NCBI GenBank assembly: GCA_021404685.1
Contig: QWHC01000002.1
Coordinates: forward strand, 299,757-363,756
Direction: 5' to 3'
Length of the DNA: 64,000 nt
Source of the DNA: Chloroflexi bacterium CFX4
GTDB taxonomy: Bacteria; Chloroflexota; Anaerolineae; Aggregatilineales; UBA2796
Positions 26,686-33,751 of this stretch are shown one piece after another; position 1 is the stretch's first letter; the number at the start of each line of letters is the position of its first letter. Below the pieces are notes generated by a model that worked only from the letters and a program-made list of their open reading frames with translations, made no database searches and was not told where the DNA came from. The translations under genes and the position numbers were made by a program.

Positions 26686-26815
26686 GCAGCGTTGGGCAAG
26701 CGTTGGGAACACGCCTGCTCTGGAAAACGTCTTATGTTGTATGCTTGCGCGTGCGTGAGGGCTGCTGCCTCGCGCTGCGATGGAAAATGTTGTCAACACG
26801 AAGGAAAGAAGCATA

Positions 26816-29245
26816 ATGAAACGTAACACCCTGATTACCTTACTGATGGCGGTTACCTTGCTTTTTGGCATGGTTGCCAGCTTGCCAAACAGCGCCTCGG
26901 CAGAGCCGCCACGGCAAGGCACACCGACGCCCGGCGGCATTGAGATTGAACCGGAAAACCCGACGGCAACGCCCGTTGTGCCAAAGTTGCAGCCGCCGAA
27001 CGACGACTTTGGCGGCACACCGCCCATCTTTACGCCGCCCGCCACTTTGGATGACCTGATCGCGCAGTTCCCCGATCTAAAGCCCTACATTGATCAGGTG
27101 CGCGATGTGGACTTGGGCAACCTCGACCTTGCCGAACTCTACCGCCGCATCTTCCAAATCTATGATGCACGCGGTGCCAGCGGTGTTGCTACCTTCCTGA
27201 AGGATAGCGGAATCCTGGAGAAGCTGAACATCCCATTGAGCTACCTCGACCTGCTGGTTGCCTTCGATCAGGGTGGCATTGAGGCAGTTGAAGACCTTGC
27301 CCGCGTCCGTCAGCTCATCAACGATGCCGACGAACTGGTTGCCTACCTGCTGCTGGATGATGCTAAGAATCTTGAGGCAGTTACCAAAGACCTTGAAGAA
27401 AACTTCGGCGTCACCGTCTACGGCTATGACCTGACCACTGAGGAAGTCGAGGTTGGCATTCCGCTGGAACTGCTGGCGCAGTACCAAACGCCCGGCTCGC
27501 TGCTTGGCTATCTGGTGGCGCTTGCCAACGCAGAGCATATCGAAAGCTGGCGCTTGCCCATCCCTGCCGTTACGGGCAGCTTGGGCTTGCAGCGCGGCGG
27601 CAGCCCCATCGCCCAGACCATTGGTGCTGATGCGTGGCACGCCGCCGGCATTACCGGCAAGGGCGTGCGCGTTGCCATTGTGGATTTGGGCTTTGGCGGC
27701 GTGAAGAGTCTGCTTGGCTCGGATTTGCCCGCCACCGTCAAGACCAACTTCCCGATTGATCAGTTGGATCGCCAGCGCGAGAATCACGGCACAGCGGTTG
27801 CCGCTGTGGTGCATCGCGTGGCGCCGGATGCTGAACTCTACCTTGCCTTTGAAGATAACAGCGCACGCGGCTTTGCCAACGTGCTGCAATGGCTGGAAGA
27901 TAACAAGGTGCAGGTCGTCAACTACTCGGTCTCGCAGTTGATCGGACCGCGTGACGGCTCATCCTACAGCGCTCAGTTGGTCGAGTTATTCATGCGGCGC
28001 ACCGGCGCGCTGTGGATCAACTCATCGGGCAACTACGCGATGTCGCACACGCTCTTTGAGTTCAATCCGGGCGAGAAGGGCATTCACTTCTACTCGTCCG
28101 AGCGCAACCTGCTGCCTTTCATGGCGTTCGCACCCGTCACCACCATTGCCATGAACTGGAACGGCAATTGGAAGGGCGGCGAGAACACCGAGTATGTGTT
28201 CGTGGTGCTGGATAGGAATGGTAAAGAGATCGGCGCGGCAACTGAGCAGCGGCGCGGGCAGCGCAATCACTTTCCCTTCCAAATTCTGAACTTCCGCACC
28301 ACGCCGGGCGAAATTTATTACCTCTTGATAGCGCGCACACGCGGCAACACCGATAACCTGATTGATATTATCATCAACAACAGCGAGGTTGCGCCGTGGG
28401 CGAAGGTGCTGCAGTATAGCATCGCCACGCCTGCCGATAGTCCCGGCGTGCTGACGGTTGGCGCAACCAATCTGCGCGGCAGTGAGATCGAAAACTACAG
28501 CTCGCAAGGACCAACCCAAGATGACCGCCTGAAACCTGATATTTCCGCGCCAACCAACGAGGTTGTGCCGGGCTATGATCGCGGCTTTGGCGGCACTTCT
28601 GGCGCGGCACCTGTGGCAGCCGGCGCCGCCGCCCTCGTCTTGCAAGCGAACCCAAGCCTGAGCAACGCGCAGCTTAAGGCATTCCTGATGCAGAGCGTGG
28701 TTGACTTGGGCGATAAAGGGCATGATGTCGTCTATGGTACGGGGCGCTTGATGTTGCCCGCGCCCGACGGCGTTGATCCTGAAGAAGGCAACGTCCTTGG
28801 CGGCGATGAGGATGAAGATAACGGCTCGGTGTTGGGCGCCGATGAGGACGAAGTGACGCTCACCGTCACCGACGTTCGGACGCAATTCAACGTGAAGGTG
28901 CAGGGCGTTACGGGCATGGGCATCAATACCTCGTTCACGCTGGAAAACTTCACCGGCAACCGCTTGGCTGTGGTGGCGATCTTCACCGACATGAACGGCG
29001 ATGCCTTGCCCGTCGAGCTAGAGGATTACACACTCTTTGGCACGATTGCCACCGGGCGCCTGATTGACGTGAAGGGCAAGAACAACCGCTTTGACGGTGT
29101 GGGCTTGTTCATTCCAAACCGTGCTTTCCGCCAAGTCAACGACTCGCGCATTCAGTTCTTCGTGGCTATCTACGACGTGAGCAATGACGATGAAGCACCG
29201 CAGCTTGGCATCAGCGAGCCGATCACGCTGCGCCTGCGGAAGTAA
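26816..29245 (+). CDS. Secreted subtilisin-like serine peptidase (S8 family)
   Basis: An 809-residue exported protease. The signal peptide (about 1-29) ends in NSASA. A ~200-residue helical N-terminal region could be a prodomain. The catalytic triad is Asp290 (VAIVDLG), His324 (NHGTAVAAV) and Ser595 (GGTSGAAPVAAG). The spacing between His and Ser is long because of an inserted beta-rich domain (about 430-540). After the protease comes an acidic spacer (GGDEDEDNGSVLGADEDE) and a C-terminal beta-sandwich (about 680-809). ATG at 26816 with AAGGAAAG upstream gives a clean signal peptide; an upstream in-frame ATG at 26780 is less likely. A terminator follows at once, so it is monocistronic. Confidence 0.9.
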   Translation: MKRNTLITLLMAVTLLFGMVASLPNSASAEPPRQGTPTPGGIEIEPENPTATPVVPKLQPPNDDFGGTPPIFTPPATLDDLIAQFPDLKPYIDQVRDVDLGNLDLAELYRRIFQIYDARGASGVATFLKDSGILEKLNIPLSYLDLLVAFDQGGIEAVEDLARVRQLINDADELVAYLLLDDAKNLEAVTKDLEENFGVTVYGYDLTTEEVEVGIPLELLAQYQTPGSLLGYLVALANAEHIESWRLPIPAVTGSLGLQRGGSPIAQTIGADAWHAAGITGKGVRVAIVDLGFGGVKSLLGSDLPATVKTNFPIDQLDRQRENHGTAVAAVVHRVAPDAELYLAFEDNSARGFANVLQWLEDNKVQVVNYSVSQLIGPRDGSSYSAQLVELFMRRTGALWINSSGNYAMSHTLFEFNPGEKGIHFYSSERNLLPFMAFAPVTTIAMNWNGNWKGGENTEYVFVVLDRNGKEIGAATEQRRGQRNHFPFQILNFRTTPGEIYYLLIARTRGNTDNLIDIIINNSEVAPWAKVLQYSIATPADSPGVLTVGATNLRGSEIENYSSQGPTQDDRLKPDISAPTNEVVPGYDRGFGGTSGAAPVAAGAAALVLQANPSLSNAQLKAFLMQSVVDLGDKGHDVVYGTGRLMLPAPDGVDPEEGNVLGGDEDEDNGSVLGADEDEVTLTVTDVRTQFNVKVQGVTGMGINTSFTLENFTGNRLAVVAIFTDMNGDALPVELEDYTLFGTIATGRLIDVKGKNNRFDGVGLFIPNRAFRQVNDSRIQFFVAIYDVSNDDEAPQLGISEPITLRLRK

Positions 29246-29266
29246 TCCTATAACGGGACACAAGCG

Positions 29267-29300
29267 GTGTGGGCAGGCTACGGTCTGCCCACACTTTTTA
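29267..29300 (+). terminator. Rho-independent terminator after the subtilase gene
   Basis: Perfect 10-bp stem GTGTGGGCAG (29267-29276) / CTGCCCACAC (29285-29294) with an 8-base loop, followed directly by TTTTT. It lies between convergent genes. Confidence 0.9.
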
Positions 29301-29320
29301 TAGAAATTTATGGAAAGCCA

Positions 29321-31066
29321 TCAGGCGTTTGCCACGTATGCCGTCTCTTGAATGGCGAGATCAATAAAGACGGCGGATGTCCAGCCGAAGATCGGCGCTG
29401 CCTTTGGCGGGCGCGCCGCTGTGATCGGGTTGTAGTATTCATAGATATCTGAGCGCTGCATGACCAGATCAAGCGTGTTGCGGCGCAGCTTATCGGCAAG
29501 TTCAGGGCGTCCGACGCGGATGAGCGCCTCGATAAAGAGGTAGTTGATGTTCACCCACACCGGCCCGCGCCACATTTGGTCGGCATCAAATTTCGGATCA
29601 TTCAGGGCGACGGTTGCCAATGCCCATTTATCCCAAAAGGTCTGTGGGTTGGTCAGGTGCGCGATGAGCCGTGCGTTAATGCGCTCTGGCAGGCTGCCCG
29701 TCCACAGGGGTAGCAGTTGAAAGGGCGTAAAGACCTCAATCGGCTGCCCCTGATAGAGCGCGTTGAAATAGCCGCGCCGTTCGTCCCAGAGCGTTTCGAG
29801 CATTCGTGCGGTGTGCTGCTGCGCCTGCTCACGGTAACGGGCAGCCTCTTGCGCCATGCCCATCAAAGATGCCATGCGCGCCAAACTCTCCGCCTGGATG
29901 ACGATATACGTGTTCAGGTCAGGCGCGACGACGGGCATTCCGTCATCCCAGAGCGGGCTATCATCCAAGCCGCTGGAGAAGGGGTGCTGATAGTGGCATA
30001 AACCATTCTCGCCCAAGTTATCGCGCAGCCACCACTCATGCCAGCGCGTGATCGGCTCATAAATCTCGCTCAGGAAGTCAAGGCGTCCGCATTTTTCAAA
30101 GACCTTCAAGGCTGCCCATGCCACCAGCGGCGGCTTGGTCACATCTGCCTCTACCGGGCGCGTCAGGCGCGTTACCAAGCCTTCATCGTGGATGGCGTCC
30201 GGCAGCATCCCATCCTCACGCTGGTGATCTAGCACGATGCGGATTTGATCTTCGGCAAGGTGCGGATCAACATGCCGATAGGCAAGCGCGTGAAAATACT
30301 GATCCCACTGCCACACGCCGATGTAGTGAATCTTGGAAGGCACCAGCGCCTCACGGGTGAAGTAATAGCGCGTGTTCAGCAAGCCTGCCCGCATGATCCA
30401 CCAGGCATGGGCATACTGCGCCTCATATTCAGGCAGCACCTTCGGCACAGAGTCAAACCAGGCTTGCCACGCCGCACGCGAGCGATTGATCGCCTCGTCG
30501 GTTGGCGGCAAGGTGCGGTTGTAGCCTAAGCGCGGCGTGATGTTCAGCAGCAGCGCGTCGCCCTCGCGGGCGGTCAGCCGCAGATTGACGCGGAAGCGAT
30601 CACCGGTCAGGGCGAACAGATCGTTGGCGTCAAGCTGTGCGTTGGTGGTGTAGGCGATGTTGCGCTTGCCGTGCAGCGTGCCGCCGCGCCGATCCGTTGC
30701 GCCGCGTGTGGCGTGCGCCTCAAAGCTGAGGCCATAGCTGCCGGCGGGCAAACGTATCAGCACTGCCTCTGGCTCCACAAACGTCCACGCAAAGTTACCC
30801 AAGGGCGTGCCAAGCGTAACGCAGTGTGGGTAAGAATCCACCTCAAAGGGCTGTGGTGTGCCGTCCGTGCCTAAAAAGGTGAGCTGATCGAGGATCGGTG
30901 GGCGCTGCCGATAGTGACCCACCTCACCTTGCCAGCGTTCCCAACGTTCGGCAAGGCGGATGGCAACACGGTTGCCTTCGCGGAAGATCAACAAGCGCGA
31001 TCCGCGGTCTGTGAAGGGAATCGCGCTTAAATCAATGCGGTTGTGAAGCAGTTCGAGTGCATTCAT
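29321..31066 (-). CDS. GH63-like (alpha/alpha)6 glycoside hydrolase
   Basis: A 581-residue cytosolic protein (no signal peptide) with an N-terminal beta domain (about 1-185) and an (alpha/alpha)6 barrel. Diagnostic segments are GVWQWDQYFHALAY, DHQREDGMLPDAIHDEG, SSGLDDSPLWDDG, WRGPVWVNINYL and YEYYNPITA. They fit the GH63 / mannosylglycerate-hydrolase-like clan with acid residues at WDQ and DGMLPD. Likely substrates are alpha-glucosides, trehalose or glucosyl/mannosylglycerate; the exact one cannot be told. Minus-strand TATAAT at 31102-31107 is a plausible -10. The next gene downstream is the subtilase, convergent. Confidence 0.85.
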   Translation of the reverse strand: MNALELLHNRIDLSAIPFTDRGSRLLIFREGNRVAIRLAERWERWQGEVGHYRQRPPILDQLTFLGTDGTPQPFEVDSYPHCVTLGTPLGNFAWTFVEPEAVLIRLPAGSYGLSFEAHATRGATDRRGGTLHGKRNIAYTTNAQLDANDLFALTGDRFRVNLRLTAREGDALLLNITPRLGYNRTLPPTDEAINRSRAAWQAWFDSVPKVLPEYEAQYAHAWWIMRAGLLNTRYYFTREALVPSKIHYIGVWQWDQYFHALAYRHVDPHLAEDQIRIVLDHQREDGMLPDAIHDEGLVTRLTRPVEADVTKPPLVAWAALKVFEKCGRLDFLSEIYEPITRWHEWWLRDNLGENGLCHYQHPFSSGLDDSPLWDDGMPVVAPDLNTYIVIQAESLARMASLMGMAQEAARYREQAQQHTARMLETLWDERRGYFNALYQGQPIEVFTPFQLLPLWTGSLPERINARLIAHLTNPQTFWDKWALATVALNDPKFDADQMWRGPVWVNINYLFIEALIRVGRPELADKLRRNTLDLVMQRSDIYEYYNPITAARPPKAAPIFGWTSAVFIDLAIQETAYVANA

Positions 31067-31149
31067 AATGCGTTTCTTTATGTGAGCTGAATTTGCTTTA
31101 GATTATACCGAAGATCGCGTTGCGGTGTGTCGGTGGCGGCATACGCCGA

Positions 31150-31872
31150 TCAGCCCGTCGCTTTGTGGCGCGTTTCGATCAGCTTGCCGTCGCGCATTTC
31201 ATGCACCACATCTGCCTCAGCCATCACCATCGGATCATGGCTGACGATGGCAAGCGTCATGCCGCGCTCACTGACAAGGCGGCGCAGCAGATCGAGGATG
31301 CGCCTGCCGGTTTGGCTATCCAGCTGCCCAGTCGGCTCATCGGCAAGGATGATATGCGGCTGTGCGGCAAGCGCACGGGCAATTGCCACACGCTGCTGCT
31401 CACCGCCGCTCAGCTCATAAGGGCGGTGGCGCGCACGGCGCGTCAGCCCGACCCACTCTAATGCCTCGCTCACTTGCGCCTCGCGCTGACGGCTTGGCAC
31501 GCCGCGCATCCGCAGCGGCACGCCCACATTTTCGGCGGCGGTCAGCAGTGGCAACAAGCCAAAGCTCTGAAAGATGAAGCCGAGTTGCTCACGGCGCAAG
31601 GCAAGGCGCGCTTTCTCGTCCATTTCGCGCAGTGCCTTGCCCATGATCCACACGCCGCCTTCGGTTGGATCATCCAAGCCGGCGATCAGGTTGAGCAGCG
31701 TTGTTTTGCCGCTGCCCGAACGCCCGACAATCGCGGTCATCTGGTGTGGATAAATGGCGAGCGAAACGCCGTTCACAGCGCGGATGTCTTCACCTTCAAG
31801 GTGATAGATGCGCGTCAGGTTCTCGGTGCGGATGGCGGCAATTGCCGCGTCGGTGCTGCCGTTTCTGGTCAT
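31150..31872 (-). CDS. ABC transporter ATP-binding protein, MacB/LolD type (second ATPase)
   Basis: A 240-residue ATPase: Walker A GRSGSGKTT (about 50-58), signature LSGGEQQRVAIARAL, and Walker B with IILADEPTGQLD. This is the pattern of LolD/MacB/FtsE-type proteins that power FtsX-like permeases by mechanotransmission. Its start overlaps the stop of the upstream ATPase (ATGA at 31869-31872). The partner permeases are the two large FtsX-like proteins upstream in the same direction. Confidence 0.92.
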   Translation of the reverse strand: MTRNGSTDAAIAAIRTENLTRIYHLEGEDIRAVNGVSLAIYPHQMTAIVGRSGSGKTTLLNLIAGLDDPTEGGVWIMGKALREMDEKARLALRREQLGFIFQSFGLLPLLTAAENVGVPLRMRGVPSRQREAQVSEALEWVGLTRRARHRPYELSGGEQQRVAIARALAAQPHIILADEPTGQLDSQTGRRILDLLRRLVSERGMTLAIVSHDPMVMAEADVVHEMRDGKLIETRHKATG

Positions 31873-32744
31873 GCGTGTGTGTCCTGCTCATCGGGATAAA
31901 CGCCAACGTGATCTTCGCGCAGCTTCAGGCGTGCGCGCTCTGCAATGCCCAGTGACTCAAGGTATGCCTGTGGCAGTTGCAGCCTGCCCACACGGTCTAC
32001 GATGGCATACTCATCTGCACTGGCAATCTGCCCATCGCTAGCGCGGCGGCGCAAAATTTCGGTGCTGGTGCGCCCGTCGCGCATTCCGACGACGCGATCC
32101 ACACGCGCCGAGACGCTGCCATCGTGCGTCACGATGATGACCGTCACGCCGTGATCGCGGTTGAAGGCGCGCAGCGTGCTAAAAATCTGCTCGGCTGCCT
32201 CGCTATCCACTTCGCCGGTTGGCTCATCTGCCAGCAGCAGGCGCGGCTTGTTCGCCATCGAAACGGCGATTGCAACGCGCTGCTGCTCACCGCCACTCAA
32301 CCGATCAGGGCGATGGTTCAAGCGTCCGCCTAGCCCAACCTGCTCCAACAGCATCTGAGCGCGTTCGCGGCGCTGGCGGGCAGGCAGTCCATCCAGCGCC
32401 ATGGGCAGCTCGACGTTTTCGCGGGCGCTCAGGTAGGGCAGCAAGTTGCGCGCCGTCTGCTGCCACACGAAGCCAACTTCGCGGCGGCGGTAGATGACCT
32501 GTTCGCGGCGCGTCATCTCCAGCAGGTTGTAATCGCCTACGTAAACGCGCCCGGCTGTCGGCGTATCCAAGCCGCCGAAAATGTTCATGAGGGTAGATTT
32601 GCCCGAGCCGCTCGGTCCGACGAGCGCCATCATCTCGCCGCTGTTGATGATGAGGTCTATGCCTTGCAGGGCAACCACTTCAAGATCAGCGACCTTGTAG
32701 ATTTTGACGAGGTTTTCACACGTGATAAAGGGTTGGGTGGACAA
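31869..32744 (-). CDS. MacB/LolD-type ABC ATPase with C-terminal AbrB-like extension
   Basis: A 291-residue protein. Residues 1-225 form the ATPase: GPSGSGKST, LSGGEQQRVAIAVSM and LLLADEPTGEVDSE. A C-terminal extension of about 55 residues (YAIVDRVGRLQLPQAYLESL and a following RLKLREDHVGVYP) looks like an AbrB/SpoVT swapped-hairpin domain, perhaps a dimerisation module. It starts 17 bp after the hepT stop, so it may be transcribed together with the toxin-antitoxin pair. Confidence 0.88.
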   Translation of the reverse strand: MSTQPFITCENLVKIYKVADLEVVALQGIDLIINSGEMMALVGPSGSGKSTLMNIFGGLDTPTAGRVYVGDYNLLEMTRREQVIYRRREVGFVWQQTARNLLPYLSARENVELPMALDGLPARQRRERAQMLLEQVGLGGRLNHRPDRLSGGEQQRVAIAVSMANKPRLLLADEPTGEVDSEAAEQIFSTLRAFNRDHGVTVIIVTHDGSVSARVDRVVGMRDGRTSTEILRRRASDGQIASADEYAIVDRVGRLQLPQAYLESLGIAERARLKLREDHVGVYPDEQDTHA

Positions 32745-32761
32745 GTAGAGAGCCTTTCCGA

Positions 32762-33106
32762 TCAGCCTGCTGGCGAGTCTGTTGATGCATTTTTTGAACC
32801 AAGTAAACTGATCAAATCTATAATCCGATTAGGGATGTGCTGTGTGGCGGTAACCCAAACAATATCCTCATCCACACTTGCATGCCCATGGATCAGACGG
32901 TGGCGCATTCCAATAATGTTTTGCCAGGCAATATGTGGCGTAGCTATGCGTGTTTCTGAGCTTACTTTGGAGGCTGCCTCACCGATAATCTCTATTGTGC
33001 GTTCAATAGCACGTTGCATCATGCGATTTTCGTCTGCTACAAACTGGTGCAACGCTAAAGCTGCATCCAGCATATCACGCAAAAGGGTTTCATCAAGCCT
33101 GTTCAT
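32762..33106 (-). CDS. hepT: HepT-like HEPN ribonuclease toxin (DUF86)
   Basis: A 114-residue all-helical HEPN protein. The RNase motif R-x4-H is present as RHRLIH at residues 68-73, in the usual context GMRHRLIH...DEDIVW. In studied HepT proteins a Tyr two residues after the His (R-x4-H-x-Y) is AMPylated by MntA; here that position is His75, and the protein contains no tyrosine at all. ATG at 33104-33106 was chosen over an upstream in-frame start; the gene overlaps mntA by 14 bases, normal for the pair. Confidence 0.85.
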   Translation of the reverse strand: MNRLDETLLRDMLDAALALHQFVADENRMMQRAIERTIEIIGEAASKVSSETRIATPHIAWQNIIGMRHRLIHGHASVDEDIVWVTATQHIPNRIIDLISLLGSKNASTDSPAG

Positions 33107-33401
33107 AGAAGGTCTGTGCATTTTCTAAAACTTCGTGGCGGAAGTGGCGGCTCAGCGCTTGGGCTGTTCGCAAGTCCACTCTGCGCCCGATGAGCGCGCC
33201 TAGCTCCGCTTCTAACGAGACGATCTCCCAGCCGATGGTGGCATTGGGCAAAAACTCAACCAAAACATCTACATCACTTTCGGCATGAAAATCTTGGCGC
33301 AGCACTGACCCAAAAAATGCAAGCCGCTGCACTTTGTAGCGGGTGCAAAGCGCTTCAAGGGCTGCGCCTGGAATGTTCAAAATAACGGGTTGGATGGACA
33401 C
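33093..33401 (-). CDS. mntA: MntA-like minimal nucleotidyltransferase antitoxin
   Basis: A 102-residue MNT protein with the catalytic pattern G-S-x10-D-x-D at residues 31-45 (GSVLRQDF ... SDVDVLV). In characterised pairs MntA neutralises HepT by adding AMP groups to a tyrosine. The start is GTG at 33401, directly abutting the last codons of the decayed methyltransferase. Active-site residues look intact. Confidence 0.88.
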   Translation of the reverse strand: MSIQPVILNIPGAALEALCTRYKVQRLAFFGSVLRQDFHAESDVDVLVEFLPNATIGWEIVSLEAELGALIGRRVDLRTAQALSRHFRHEVLENAQTFYEQA

Positions 33402-33402
33402 A

Positions 33403-33742
33403 TTAAGCCTTTCTCATCACCACAATCGCTTCACGAGTCATCGTGGCATCGGTTGCGCCACGCCGATTCGAGGGACTGTTGCGCTGCGGCATCCGCTTGT
33501 TGGGAATATCTCGATCCTTCGACAAGGCTTGTGCCTGTGCCGCAGTACGGATCAAAGAGGCGGACGGGCTGCGCTGCAAAGCGCTCTAGCAGTTTGGCGG
33601 CAATCTGTGGGATCATACGGGCGGGATAATCGTGGTAGCAGTGGGTGAGGTTGCGTGTGGGCGCACCGCTGAACGTCCAATCGTCAGTACGTGGTTCGGG
33701 CGGCTCAAAGAGGGGTAGCTGCATTGCCATGTGTACCAACAT
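33403..33742 (-). pseudogene. Remnant of a DNA methyltransferase
   Basis: The N-terminal part is recognisable: THCYHDYPARMIPQIA followed by the S-adenosylmethionine motif LFDPYCGTGTSLVEG (ending near 33520). After that the frame carries nonsense residues to a stop at 33431. Another frame closes with REAIVVMRKA and TAA at 33403-33405, which looks like the authentic C terminus of such a methylase. So most of the middle, including the catalytic DPPY/NPPY-type motif, is deleted. The remnant sits between an ABC permease gene and mntA. Confidence 0.7.
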
Positions 33743-33751
33743 GCAAACGAG

